From NCBI GenBank assembly GCA_021234155.1, contig JAJEKV010000038.1:13172213-13236212 (forward strand): a stretch of DNA of 64,000 bases. Reading direction: 5' to 3'. Positions 23,261-35,639 of this stretch are shown here, piece after piece. The position numbers and the translations under genes were made by a program. Source of the DNA: Isoetes taiwanensis. Its lineage: Eukaryota > Streptophyta > Lycopodiopsida > Isoetales > Isoetaceae. Below the pieces are notes generated by a model. The model did no database searches. It saw only the letters and a list, made by a program, of their open reading frames with translations, and was not told the DNA's origin. How positions within the stretch are numbered: the first letter of the stretch is position 1; each line of letters begins with the position of its first letter.

Positions 23261-24850
23261 TCCCATGAGTTCTAATATTGTCATATCATTGTTTTATTGT
23301 GGTGATGGGACAAATGTGTCTCCATGGCTCTTTGATGAACATCCTGGGTATAAGACTTGTTGTGTTAGATCTATAACTATTTTATGCTATTATAGTGGGT
23401 TCAACACCCATTTTTTGAATTCATTGATGTCCCTTTTCCTTATGATTTCATCACTACTGTTTACCAAATGCTCCCAAGCATTCCTATTGATTTAATCGGG
23501 AAATAGGAGGTCACAACTAGTGGTGTGATTTAGTTTGTAGCATTGGCGTTTTTCAAACACATGATCATATGTCAATGGGTCTATACAGTCATTATTATTC
23601 TTAAGATGATTCTATACATCCATTATTTTTCGTAATATGATTGACATATAGTATGAATGATCACATTCCATGTTCTTCTACGAAATCTTTATCTTACCTT
23701 ATTTACAAAAAATAATGTTGTTTCATATTCCATGATCCATTTTCTAAGTAGTTCCACTGCATCATTTTACTTCCAATAGAGATCATCTTCTACAAAACAA
23801 CCCCTAGGCCCCGAAGAGGCCAATTTTTGTTTTATACATGCATTGCCCATTATGTATATAAATATTATTATAGTACATATTACACTGTTGAACATGACAT
23901 CCCATATATCAAAAAATTGAACCATTGAATTAACCCCTTCCCCGGGCCCTCAAAAGTTGTTTTTGTTGATATTTGTGCAGGACGTCCAGCGGTGGCGAGA
24001 AACTCCAAGGACATGCGTACGTATATGTGTACTATACATGTGTACAATCCGCTTCATAACTTTTGGTTTAATTCCATATTTGAAGCTGACAGTTAACAAA
24101 ACTTGCTAAAAAATGAGTCGCACTTAACGATGGCCAAGATCGCCCGAAATCGACATCCAACCGTCCGAGCCTATTGATGGACACCCTGCATGAGTTCAAT
24201 CCCATGAGTTCTAATGTTGTTATATTATTGTTTTGTTGTGGTGTTATAAGACAAATGTATTTCCGTAGCTCTTTGATGAACATCAATTGTAGGTGTAGCC
24301 TTGTTGTGTTAGATCTACAACTAGTTTACGCTATTATCGTGGGTTCAACACCCATTCTTTGAATTTATTGATGTCCTTTTTCCTTATCACAATTGTTTTG
24401 TATATCAAATGCTCTCAAGCATTTCTATTGATTTAACAGGGAAATAGGAAGCCACAACTAGTGGTGTCATTTATTTGTAGCATTGGCGTTTTTCAAACAC
24501 ACGATCATATGTCAATGGGTTTATACATTCATTATTATTCTATTCTATTATTATTTTCTATTCTATTCTATTATTCTTGATTTTTATACATCCATTATTT
24601 TTCGTAATATGATTGATAGATAGTATGAATGATCGCATTTCATGTTCTTCTACAAAATCTTTATGTTACCTTAGCTTATCTACAAAAAATAATATTTTCA
24701 TATTCCATGATCCATTTTCTAAGTATATCCACTACATCATTTTACTTACAATGGAGTTTATCTTCTACAAGACAACCCTTAAGCCTCTGAAGGGGCTAGT
24801 AAAATTTCTTTTTATCCATGCATAGCCCGTTATATCTCTTATCTCTTATA
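23245..24850. repeat. Diverged direct repeat, period about 950 bp
   Basis: About 23255-23870 (caatcccatgagttctaat, ctctttgatgaacatc, gggttcaacacccat, cattggcgtttttcaaacac) returns at about 24195-24840 with the same landmarks in order. Between the copies lies the left member of another direct-repeat pair (23888-24180). No coding region is seen. Confidence 0.7.
23888..24180 (+). repeat. Left member of a 290-bp direct repeat pair
   Basis: Shares a long ordered match with 27190-27485, including tgaaccattgaattaa, ttgtttttgttgatatt, ccagcggtggcgag, acagttaacaaaa, and tcgcccgaaatcgacatcca. The pair brackets the segment that holds the GAATCT array, as terminal repeats or paired target fragments would. 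Confidence 0.7.
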
Positions 24851-24880
24851 TATATACAATCATATAAGCACCCCTCTTGT

Positions 24881-25035
24881 ATCCAGTGTTCCAATATTTT
24901 GAGGTGGCGCCGTCTGGGCCGCCCAGATCTGAGATCGACGGCCCGAATTGAACCACCATTTAAGCTCCACCCTTATCCAGTGGTCCAGTATTTGAGGTGT
25001 CACTGTCTGGGCCATCCAGATCTGAGATCGACGGC
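24881..25035. repeat. 94-bp tandem duplication
   Basis: A unit starting atccagtg at 24881 recurs at 24975; both contain gtctgggcc followed by cagatctgagatcgacgg. The ATCTGAGATCGACGG phrase resembles the DNA flanking promoter-like repeats elsewhere in plants, but no function can be assigned. Confidence 0.75.
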
Positions 25036-25546
25036 TAAGACAGTGCTATGTCGATCCACCTTAAGCGCCCCCTTGTGGGTGAACATGCACCATGTTTCTA
25101 AGCCGTCAGATGAAAAGGGAAGGAGAAATCCTAGTCCTTGAATTTTGTCAGGAAGGTGCAAGGAAGTTGCCAAAAAGTGGATTTGGTGTAGTAAATTCAA
25201 ACCGTTAGATTAAAAGATGAGAAAATCCTAGCCATTAAGTTTTTGTATTAAATTGCCTTTTTTTTAAGAGACGAGGTGGCACTCATTAATAAAAAGTTAG
25301 TGAAGTGGCAAAGCATTTATAAGTGACTTTCCAGGAAGCTTCCTTTTTTTTTAATCGCCTTCAAAAACACGTAACTTGCAGTAGAGGGGTCAGATGAAGG
25401 TGGGGCCCACTCCGTTGGATTCCTCTCAAGGCTTTCCAGTAAATGGTGCTTTTGGCACTGTTCCGTTGCAACTGGAGCCCACTTGATCGGATTGTGACAA
25501 GAGGAAGTAATCAAGAAACGTAAGTATCTTGTAGAATTGCTTCGCA

Positions 25547-27145
25547 AAAAGGGATTGAGAATCTTCTTAGAATTCTAGAATTTTACAAAATCTATGTAAT
25601 TTAATGGAATCTTCATGGGATCTTTAGGAATCAGGAGGAATCTCAATAGAATGTTAGGGAATCTAAGGGAATCTCAAGAGGATCTTTGGAAATCTAGGGA
25701 AATTCTTTGTAGGATCTTAGAGAATCTAGGAGAATCTACATCGAATCTTGCAAAATCTATGGGATTCTTGGGAGAATCTTAGGGAATCTAGGGGAATCCT
25801 GGGAATAGTCTTTGGGAATTTAGGGAATCTGAAAAGAACCTTAAGGACTGTGGGTATCTCAAGAGAATCTAGGGAATCTCATAGAATATTTGAGAATTTA
25901 GGGGAATCTTGATAGTATCTTAGAGAATCTAGGAGAATCTACATAGAATCTTGTGGAATCTATGTGAATCTTGGGAGAATATTTTGGAATGTAGGGGATT
26001 CTTGATGGAATCTTTAAGAATCTAGGGGAATCTTGATGGAATCTTCGAGGACATATGGAAATCTTCATAGGATCTAAGGGAATCTACATAGCATTGTGGG
26101 GAATCTAGGTGAATCTTGGGACAATCTTTGAGGATCTATGGGAATCTCGAGAGAATTTACGGAAACCTAGAGAATCTTCATAGAATATTTGAGAATCTAG
26201 GGGAACCTTGATAGGATCTTCGAGAATCTAGGAGAATCTACATAGAATCTCTGAGAATCTAGAGGAATCTTAATAGAATCTTTTAGATTCTAGGCAAATC
26301 TTGATGGAATTTTGGAGGACCTAAGGAATGTTCATAAGATCTAAGGGAATATTAAGGAATCTTCATAAAATCTTTAAAAATCTAGGGAATCTTGATGAAA
26401 TCTTTGAGAACCTAGAGGAATCTTCAGAGAATCTAAGAAAATCCAAGAGAATCTACATAGAATCATGGAGAATCTAGGTGAATCTTGGGGCAATCTCTAG
26501 AAATCTAGGGAAATATCGAGAGGATCTAAAGGAATCGAAGGGAATCTTCATAGAATATTTAAGAATCTATGGGAATCTTCTTAAAATCTTACAGAATCTA
26601 GAAGAATCTACATAGAATCTTGGGGAATTTATGCGAATCCTGAGAGAATCTTTGAGAATCTAGAGGATTCTTGGTGGAATCTTTGAGATTCTAGGGGAAT
26701 CTTGATGGGATCTTGAAGAACCTAAGGGAATCTTCGTAAGATCTAAAGGAATCTTCATAAAATCTTTAGTAATCGAGGGGAATTCTGATGAAACCTTGTA
26801 GAACCTAAAGGAATCTTCATAGAATCTAAGGGAATCGAAGAGAACCTACATAGAATCGTGGGGAATCTAGGTGAATCTTGAGACAATCTTTGGGAATCTA
26901 GGGGAATCTTAAGGGAACCTTAGGAAATCTATGGGAATCTCATGAAAATCTTTGAGAATCTCGAGGAATCCAAGGGAATCTTCATAAAATCTTTGAGAAT
27001 ATAGGGGAATCTAGAGGAACCTTTACAAAATTTGAATGAATCTAGGAGAATCTACATAGAATCATGAGGAATTTATGAGCATCTTGGAACAGTCTTTGAG
27101 AATCTAGAGAAATCTTTGTAGAATCTTAAAAATCTAAGGGCAACT
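25547..27145. repeat. 1.6-kb degenerate satellite built on GAATCT
   Basis: Almost the whole stretch is made of short units ending in GAATCT, spaced about 10-20 bp apart (for example ctaggggaatcttgatggaa). A longer rhythm is visible: the landmark CTACAT(A)GAATC recurs at about 25736, 25939, 26084, 26238, 26453, 26608, 26846 and 27052, so higher-order units are about 145-240 bp. No reading frame stays open and no mobile-element ends were seen at its edges. Confidence 0.9.
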
Positions 27146-27189
27146 TCCGCCATTCACATCATAGGGTCGGTCTCATGTAGTCCTTCACA

Positions 27190-27485
27190 GTACAAACATG
27201 GCATCCCACATATCAGAAAACTGAACCATTGAATTAAAACTCCTTCAGACCTCCCCCCCTTCCTCCAATTGTTTTTGTTGATATTCGTGCATGGCATCCA
27301 GCGGTGGCGAGGATCCCCAAAAACATACGTCCATACATGTATGATGGCTACAATGCGCTTCATAACCTTTGGTTCAATTCCGTATTTAAAACTGACAGTT
27401 AACAAAAACTTGCTAAAAAATGAGTCTCGTGCTTAACAGTGGCCAAGATCGCCCGAAATCGACATCCAACCGTCTGAGCCACTGC
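27190..27485 (+). repeat. Right member of the 290-bp direct repeat pair
   Basis: Partner of 23888-24180 in the same orientation. Immediately right of it, copia protease/gag sequence resumes, so this repeat marks the right edge of the nested insertion. Confidence 0.7.
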
Positions 27486-27549
27486 ATGAAGAACCTCACG
27501 ATTTGCTTTTAGAGTACCATTGGGAAGTTGAAGAATGATGATGCCAGTA

Positions 27550-28720
27550 GCAATTCCATGTTGAAGGTTCTGATTACCCATAAGAATTGGTCGAATAGAA
27601 GACGAATGTGTATAATTCTAAAATAGATGGTGGAATGGAGACATATGGCATGTTGCTCCAAAATCAAGATACCAAGCACGTTCATGGATGTCTGTAGAAT
27701 AATCTTGAACAGAAAATAAAAAAATCGACGGGAGAAGGAGTGGCAAGAAGAGGAGGCAATGGACTGGCATCTTGAACATAAGTGTTGTGCTCAAGCAACT
27801 CACTGACTTCTTGAACAAGATTGTTGTGCTCCACAGGAGCGCGACATTCCTGAATACTGGCAACGGGTGTTGGAGCAGTGCATTCTCTTGCAAAGTGACC
27901 AGTGTGCTGACAATGATAACAAGTGATGGTACTTCGGTCTAGTTTTGGACTCATGGCAGAGTCAGAAATTGGCTTGGATTTCCCTTGCCAGAGTGCTTCT
28001 GCTTGAATACGATCAATGGTGGCCTCAATGGAATAATCGAAGAGCCTCCCTTCTAAGTTGATGATACGGCCTTCATAAGAGGTAGGAAGGCTATTGAGAA
28101 GTAAGCAATACTTTCTCATCATTGGTAATCAGAACTCATGTGGCATCCAGGTTATCAAGCATGGATTTCTTGCGACGTATGTGACTAGTGACGTCTCCTC
28201 CAACAAGATGGAGATTATACAGGGCTTTGCGAATAGCAAGTCAGTTTTCGGTTGTCTTGGAAGCATAGTGGTTATCAAGAATAACCAGCATCTCATGAGC
28301 ACTGATGGCCTCTTTGACCAATCATGCAGGAGTGTCACCCAGGCTAATGCAGACTGCCAACCAAGCCTTACAGTCTTTTTCAAGAAAATCAGGGTTCTCA
28401 TCATTGAGAACAATCTCAATATTGCCAGCTGCAGCAGATATATCAGTACCGTAGGTGATCTCCCAAAGATCCTTGTCTTCTAGGATCATTGGGGCCTCCA
28501 CCTCCACATCTAATAGTCTTTGCCATCAAATGGAGGCACATAGATTTGATTGCAGATCGAGTGCAAGAACGATGATGAGGAAATTGAAATTGGGAATGTG
28601 CAAGAAAAGGATGATAGGACGGAGCTAGAACAGAGAAGATAAAAGGCAAAAGATGACTTAAGCGATTCAGATGGAGAGTGGGCCCATAACCTATGAATCA
28701 CGCAAGTGTACATTGATCAA
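27550..28720 (-). pseudogene. Copia gag and protease remnant
   Basis: Leftward from about 28540: the gag start (FDGKDY), then LEDKDLWEI and KAWLAVCISLGDTP near 28500-28320, then after frame changes LLLNSLPTSYEGRI and a CCHC zinc knuckle CYHCQHTGHFAREC (about 27910-27870). Protease follows as AWYLDFGATCHMS near 27670, where the usual Asp-Ser-Gly catalytic triad has become Asp-Phe-Gly. Several frameshifts are needed. It is the 5' half of the element whose integrase lies at 21.4-21.9 kb. Confidence 0.85.
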
Positions 28721-28759
28721 GAAACAAGAACGAAGTCTGTTGGCGAAATCGACCAAGAC

Positions 28760-29490
28760 GCTCAAAGCAAAAGCTGAAAGGAAAGATGCACTAACTATGG
28801 TTCACTATTTGTGAACAACTAGTGCTAAAATGAGAATGTTTGTTGTGCATCATAAGCCCAAGATGTTACACCCAAGATACTTCCTGTTGTCATTGTGATC
28901 ATTGGTACCTTTGTTTGGAGCTGCAACAAGCTCGTCCACTTTCTTCACCTAACATTTGAATAAGATGTTTATTTGGATCCAAAACTTATTGTTCCATAAC
29001 TCAGAGTTTTGTATTGCTTTGTCCAGACTTACACGGGCCCTTTAGACGTCTAAGCATGGATGGTACCTTAAGCTTTCCCTTGGTTGTTTGTGTTTACTTA
29101 TTTGTGTTTACCTTATACTTCATTTTATAAGAATTAGGTTGTTTTACATGGGGACCTAGAGTAGATTGGGAAGATATAACAGCTCTCTCTGCTCATTACA
29201 CATCCAAATGCAATCCTTAGCAAGTACAACCACCTCTTGAAATATCGTCAGAAGAAAAATCATGGATAAAGAACATATGATGGACAAAAGCAGCTAAACG
29301 AATAGATTGGGCTATCTCTGTTTAGCCCCGTCTCTTGTGTAGGACCATCCCTTGTTTGAGCCTTCTTCATGGCGCTGCTGCAAACATTCAGTTCAATCAC
29401 TATGATGTGGCCTATCAATCTGGAGCTTCTACGCAGTGGGCAAGCTACATATAAGGCAACCTTCACAGTTCTTGTGATTGCACCTTGTAA
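28760..29490. other. Intergenic, no gene recognised
   Basis: Lies between the start of copia gag and the 3' end of the membrane-protein gene. It would be the place for the element's 5' LTR, but no repeat partner or tRNA primer-binding site was found. Confidence 0.4.
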
Positions 29491-31564
29491 TCAATCAGAG
29501 TTGTTTACTTTTCTGCACATCGTTGGATTTCCAAGCTTGAAAAGCATTGGAGGTGGCATGTATATCGCCAATGCTAAAGCTATCAATACTGCAATGGCCG
29601 CAAGGAAACCTACCCACAACGCTTGTTGGGGAATTCCAAAGATTGACCTTTCACATACTGACAAACATCCAACAGAAAATTAGAATTAGAACTTCTTATT
29701 TAGACGGATATATAAGAACTATTATAAACCAAAAAGATGCTCCTTGGTAGTGGTATAGAAATGTGTGTTCTTGTTCAACATTTCCAATCCATAATCAGCA
29801 AATCATCACACGTCTTCGATGTAAGTTTGCGAAACAAATAGGAAGATGATAAAGGTAATAGACCCAAGAATTATCCTAACTAAAGGCTTGGCAAAGAGAA
29901 GGATAAATGAGATTATCTGCATAAACGAATTCCAAAAAAATGAAAAGCATAGATCTCTATGGTATCAAAGCAAACCAAGCATACATGAGCCAAGCAAAGA
30001 AGGATACCTACTTCTGAATTCCAGAAACACCTGCTGCTATTGTAAGCTATCCTAAGGTACATAAAATTAAGTACACTTACAAATATTGAACAATACATGT
30101 TCTTGCTCTTTCCGCATCTTTGAGACTACACCAATACCTCGTACTGTTACAATAGCAGTTGCCTTGACAGATCCTTGAAACTTCTACCCTCAAATAGAAA
30201 ATGCATCAAATAAATTTATCATAGAAAGAGAAAGAAATAATTAACTAGAGCTGTATTTCAGCAAGCTTGCTGTATTTTAAGAACTAGAACACAAGAAAAT
30301 GGCATAACCAAGTCATAATTCCCACTTTATTACGATTCTAATTAATAAACTCTTATTTCATACACAAGTTACAAGCTTCCAGCACCATACCTTGTTTAGT
30401 GAATTATCTCTCGTATAAAACATCTCTTTTTCTGTATCGAGCAATCTTCGGCCATGTGCTGCAGAATGCTCTTGTAAGATAGTAATTGAAAATCTCGCTG
30501 GTATCTGCAGCAATGAACGTGTTAAGATGTCAAAGTAGGGACAACAATGATTGAAGCCCACAGCCTTACCCATCTTATTTAACATGCATGTTGGTTGTTT
30601 CATGGGACCCTGGTTTTGAACTAATAAACACAAGTTTTATACAGATTGTTATAGTACAAGGTAACCAATGCTCTTCTTTACGTCAAAGTCAGACAGCGAT
30701 GCTTGTCTGCATTATATTTGGGTTAAGTCATTTGCAGTCAGTCGATACCTTGCTTGGATCAACATGTTATCTTCTTCAGTTGTGTAGTCTATTTAACAAC
30801 CGAAGTCATGAGAGCCTAGTTTGGCAAATACGGCACACGCTTCAAGCTGCATGTGGAAAATTTGAGCAAGTAATATGTCATGAGGCAGAAAAGGTTCTGA
30901 AAATTCCAGAAGAAAAGAATTATGGAGCTTTAGATTCAGACCAGTCATCAGTCCCCCAAATCAACTCCCCAAACTTATGATCCATATAAAGCTGCATGTC
31001 AAATAAACGGGTTTTGCACAAAAATCTTGGAAGTGCCATTGTTGGCATTGTTTTTCCTATCGAAGGGAGGCATTTGCTTTAGCAAAGAAAATATAAATAA
31101 CTCTAAAAAAATGTGATTACTTTGCTCGTCTTAAACAATAACTAACTGTAGTCAAAAAGCACTTGTAAATTTGAAAACATCAAACCAAAGACATGACACT
31201 TGACAAGCAATCACATAGAATGCAGAAGCTTCATTTCGTAAAGGCCAGGGATTGTACATACAGAGGCAGGATGAGATATCTTGACTTCGTACCACTTGAA
31301 TGGCTCTAAGCCTTGCAAATCATAGATTGCTTTACCAAATTGCAAAGGTAACTGCTGCCTCTTCAGTTCTTCTCCCACTTTCAAAGCCCTTGGTCCAATC
31401 CTAGCAAATATCCAAAATTTATACTCAGGTAAACTCTTGAAAGCATCTGAAAAAGGCACTTACTGGGACTGGTTAGCCTCATTTGTGCCACCAACTACCA
31501 TTGCCAAAATGAACCTGCACTAACCAATTGTGAGAATCAGCATCTTGCTGAAATGAGGAAACAT
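29491..31564 (-). CDS. Small single-pass membrane protein, unidentified, 5 exons
   Basis: I do not recognise the family. Exons, high to low: 31564-31525 (tentative), 31446-31262, 30504-30391, 30180-30081, 29657-29491. All junctions are GT-AG and phases match, giving about 201 aa ending ...CRKVNNSD-stop. The N-terminal part is soluble and charged (YKFWIFARIGPRALKVGEEL, then FKWYEVKISHPAS), a central part reads like a beta-rich lumenal domain (IPARFSITIL, VKATAIVTVRGIGVV), and a hydrophobic helix (ALWVGFLAAIAVLIALALAI) near residue 165 is followed by a short tail. This suggests a type I or tail-anchored endomembrane protein. The start is the weak point: the ATG at 31564 joins in phase through a GTTAGT donor and gives a short hydrophobic lead (MLILTI), but a longer 5' exon may exist. 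Conserved-looking exons argue for a real gene. Confidence 0.6.
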
Positions 31565-31850
31565 TTCGCATAATCTGAAAATAATTACCAGGACATTTTA
31601 ATAGAACACTGCTTCCACAAAGCCATAATCCGTGTTCAAAGCTTTGTGATGTTGGTTCCCTGTTTCTGGGCAATCTTTGCACTGTTTGGCTGCTAACACC
31701 TTCGCTTATTAGCATGAGGAGCAGAAGATTAGATCTTATTTTCGACCAAACTGTAGATCTTCAACATAACCTTGATCTTGCTTGAGAAAATCTATCTCTA
31801 TTCCAGCAACTATAATATATAATTACATTTATAGGTATAGAGACAAATGG

Positions 31851-32330
31851 TTATTTATAAGATGGAAAATGGTTCTCTTTTGATTTTTGCATATGGAATA
31901 ATTCAATGAACAGTAATGTGCATGAAGCATCAGCATTAGAAACACATGTAGATTCAAAGGTTTGGTTAGAACTAGAGTCAATTGACATGCCAACACCAGT
32001 AATGTTTAAACTATATGAGTGAACGGTTGCATCAAACGTAGAGTTAGATGTATAGTCAATAGTGGCATCGAATGTAGAATCAATAATAGAGTCAGACTTA
32101 GACTCAACGGTAGTGTCAATGGTAGTGTCAGGCATAGAGCCATTGTTGGCATCAAACATAGAGACAGAATTAGAGGTCATCATGAGAGTCAGATATAGAG
32201 TCAAACTAAGAGTTAACATTAACTTCAGCATTAGAGTCACCCATAACTTCATAGCATCAGCACTAATTCAGATGACATGTATGCTTGTAAGCGATGTTAA
32301 AGATGAAGCTAATTCTGAGTCATAATACAT
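31851..32330. repeat. Short-period degenerate repeat (tagagtca-type)
   Basis: About 12-15-bp units such as tagagtca, tagtgtca and tagaatca recur many times between about 31960 and 32260. On - the longest frame reads as a Ser/Thr/Asp-rich low-complexity peptide, which is a by-product of the repeat. Confidence 0.6.
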
Positions 32331-33032
32331 CATCCATCGCATCAGGAATTGCGTCACCCAAAGAGTCACCTTGGTTAAAATGATTTAAAGTCATCCATAG
32401 AGTGAGCCGTAGCGGCAGAATTGGCAGCTGAGAATTAGCTGACTCATATCTGTTGTTATTAACTGCAGGGCACCAATTTTACCTCGAAAATCACCAAAAC
32501 TACCCCTTCTGACTCTATGTCAGAGCCTGATGCCAATACCCCCTTTTCCTCTTGTAGTGTGAAACACATACTATACTAAGGTCAGCTTATTGTCATGCGA
32601 AGATTACAAGGTATCGGCACTTTCCTTTTGGAATTTGGACAGGTGCACAATTTTGTCATCTATGCCTGATTCATCCAACTATACTTGCATCCTCAGAGCA
32701 GCAAACATAGTGTAATGGATTATTTGATGAGATCACCAACGTTGGCAAAGGTTTTCAGTCCCACCTCAACCACTTACACCAAGGACCATTCTCCTGTCCT
32801 CTTTTGCCTCGAAATGTGCTTTCAGTTGGATACAAGCTTGCCTCAAGAACCATCCTATTTCAGTTTTGAGGTCGATCACCCTCTTGATCTTAACTACAAT
32901 CTTGAGCTTGATACATGATTGAGGGACATCCATATCTTTCAAAATGTAGAAGAAATTGCCATGATGCTCACATCTGCCCTACACCAAGCCTGAACACTTC
33001 CCCACATAAGGTGTGCTCCTTCCGTAAACAAC

Positions 33033-34310
33033 ATGCACAAATGCCTCGAAACATTCGGTATGACGAAGAATGCGAAAACCTTCAAGACGCCCAAGGAAGA
33101 ATTGGCATTCTGCTCTTCTACAACTACAGTGACTAAGGAAGCCTACAAGAAGCTCATCCGCGTGAGAAAGAGAATATATATAAAGCAATTAAGGAAAGAC
33201 ATGCTTAACTTGATGTACAGTAATAAATCTGCTAGATTTTCGCAGGAGCTTGCTAAGAAATCTGACTTGCCTCTCAAAGACCCCAAAGTGTGGACCACTT
33301 ATGCTCGGACATTTCTAGATGTGGAAAAAGCAGATTTGCTGGACATTGGATTGCAGCCCCGGCCCCAACCCGCCTCTCTTTTCTCTACTTCCCTTATCCG
33401 AGAAGCTATGAGCAAAATGAACACTGGGAAAGCAAAAGATTGTGAGGACCTGCAGGCTGAATTTCTAATCCGTGGAATGGACACCCTTGTGCCGTGTGGC
33501 AAATTTAATCAATAAGATAATATGCTCAGGCTTTTCGAAGCTTGGATCATTAATATCATCAAGACAAATTTTAAGGCTGGAGACCAAATGAATCCCAACA
33601 ACTACCACCTCATCATGATTGGACATGCCATGGCAAGATTATATGGAACATTTGAAGATAAATCTCCTTAGAGCAAAAGGTTAGGGTGGTTTCAGGAGAA
33701 ATTTCTCAACAACAGTTCATATTTTTACCTTGCAGTCTATTATTGAGGAAGCTAAAGCCATGAAAACAAAAGTGTATTGCTGCTTTGTAGATTTCCGTAA
33801 AGCCTTTGATACAGTCACTCAGAACTGCCTATTTCATAGGCTTATGGAATTGAGATTGTCACAGCAAGTCATATGGGCCGTTTACATTATGAAAAATGTT
33901 TTGGGAAGAATTAAAGTGCCCGGAGGCTGGTTGAATGAAATAAGAAGCACAATAGGGGTTAAACAAGGCTGCCCCTTATCCCCTACCTTCTTTGGTTTGT
34001 ACATTGATGAGCTGGAAAGCTTTGGAGCAGTGCTTGGAGGTGACAGGGTTGGGGATGGCGGGTCTGCTTTAGCTCAGGAGCCATCCTTCTGTATACAGAT
34101 GATATCCTCTTCCCCTGAACGCCTTCAGCATCATTTATTGGCACTTGAGAAATTCTGCGCGCAAAGAGAGCTTAAAGTGAACTTGGACAAAACAAAGTGA
34201 TGATTCTCAACACGTCACGATCTTGCATGCTCCGCAGCCCCTTCTATTTTATGGATCAGCAAGTGGAAGTGGTCTCTCATTATACTTACTTGGTGTGCAA
34301 TTTAAAGGTC
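33033..34310 (+). pseudogene. LINE ORF2: pre-RT region and reverse transcriptase
   Basis: Pre-RT region: AYKKLIRVRKRIYIKQLRKD and LIREAMSKMNTGKAKDCEDL (the helix before RT, ending at a stop near 33515). RT blocks: CCFVDFRKAFDTVTQNCLFH, then GVKQGCPLSPTFFGLYIDEL. The catalytic YTDD box is present in a different frame (LYTDDI near 34090-34110), showing a frameshift. KVNLDKTK follows near 34180. Confidence 0.85.
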
Positions 34311-34369
34311 CCATCTTTAGCATGAAAGATGCAGCATACGCAAGACTCACATAAGAATATGCCTCGCTT

Positions 34370-35030
34370 GCAATGTTTGAAAAAAAATGCTCCCAAGCAG
34401 GTTTTCAAGATGTCCCAGCAAAGCTTCATCTTTTCAATACCTTAGTTAAACCAGCTCCTTCATAAGAAGCCTGCATGTCGGGGAAGGACACGACAGCTAA
34501 AGAATGGGCTCAAATAGAGAAGCTGCAAATCTATTTTCTGTCCAAAACGATTATGAGCAAAGCCTCTATGCCGCATCCAATCATGTTAGTAGAATTTTCA
34601 GCCACTCTTCCGCAACTGGATGCAGCATTCTAGTTAGTGTTTTATTTGCATAAAGTGCATCAGCTTGGGTCCTTGCAGCAGGGTTAACGCACGCTTCCAT
34701 GGATTGCCCTCAGGGCTTCAAAAACGTTGTCTGAAAAGGGAGTCCAAGAGTGTTGGTATGCAAAGGCATCGCAGTGAGTTGCCTCTTTGGGATTTGGTTT
34801 GGAAAACCTGCCTCCTTTCCAATGTAACATGGCTGCAGCAAATACTGCGGTAAAACCTAGACCTAAAAAGAGACTTCAAAAAGCTATGAACCAGCTGATC
34901 CAGCACGATCTGGAATTTTCATACATATCAAGGGCAACAAAGGAAAAACATAAACATTTCCTTTAAGAGAGAAAACAAGTCTGAATTCACTTCACACTTT
35001 GAGCCAGTGGCCAGGAAGAAAACAAAAGTT
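34370..35030 (+). repeat. LINE C-terminal region, copy A (internally deleted)
   Basis: Matches 35640-36830 in order: AGG-ATGTCCCAGCAAAGCTTCATC start, ATTATGAGCAAAGC middle, and the AGAGAAAACAAGTCTG end. About 560 bp present in copy B, including the zinc-finger segment, is missing here between roughly 34920 and 34940. Confidence 0.8.
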
Positions 35031-35639
35031 TCCTAATCTGGGATTGTTTCTCTTGCAGGCATAACAATCCCCATTAATCTGGGATTGTTTCGGAGTGACT
35101 CTTATCAATCTTTTCAAATCCAAGATACTCTTGCAAATATGACATATCTTCAATGGATTCAAGCTCAATCAAAGAGGAAGATTGCAAGCCCAAAATTTAA
35201 TGGATTGGCATATTGACCTTCAAATCCCATATCTGTCCATTCTATCTATCTGAATGTTCACACTGTTATGGCGTGTTTTCCTGCATGAAGTTTCAGGTTT
35301 CTAACAATTTTCATATGCGTTCCTTAGATGGTTATAAGTGACCCATTTTCATAGTCATGAACGTGAATTCCATAAACATTAAAAATTATGAAACAGGTTG
35401 TCTGCATACCCACCTTGCCAAAAATGATTTAGTCCGTCTTTCTCATAGCATGGTAAGAAAGTGCTGCAATCATGGCATTTGAACACGCATTTTTCTATAA
35501 CAGTTTCCCGACAACAAGCTTCCAAAACTTGCATGCGTATTGGTAGGAGCTGCAGGTAATTGCTAAAGTCGTCGTCGTATTATTTTCATGGATCAAGTTA
35601 TGTTCTTGAAACTTGAAGGGTCCTGCACAAGTTCGCTGA

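Larger units (their letters stand above)
20225..28720 (-). mobile_element. Ty1/copia retrotransposon split by about 5 kb of nested repeats
   Basis: Reading leftward, the order is gag with a CCHC knuckle, protease, then (after an interruption) integrase and reverse transcriptase, which is the Ty1/copia order. The two halves share orientation and complement each other without overlap. Neither LTRs nor a primer-binding site were identified. RNase H is missing, so the 3' part is deleted. All frames carry stops and the element is dead. Confidence 0.75.

Noticed and set aside
30000-30030. Extra exon in the membrane-protein gene beginning GTGTTTCTGG after a GCAG acceptor.
   Set aside because: Including it breaks the phase to the last exon, while joining 30081 directly to 29657 keeps the frame.
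31851-32252. Ser/Thr/Asp-rich 133-aa frame on the - strand.
   Set aside because: Its composition is explained by a short degenerate nucleotide repeat; no start context, splice sites or family match.
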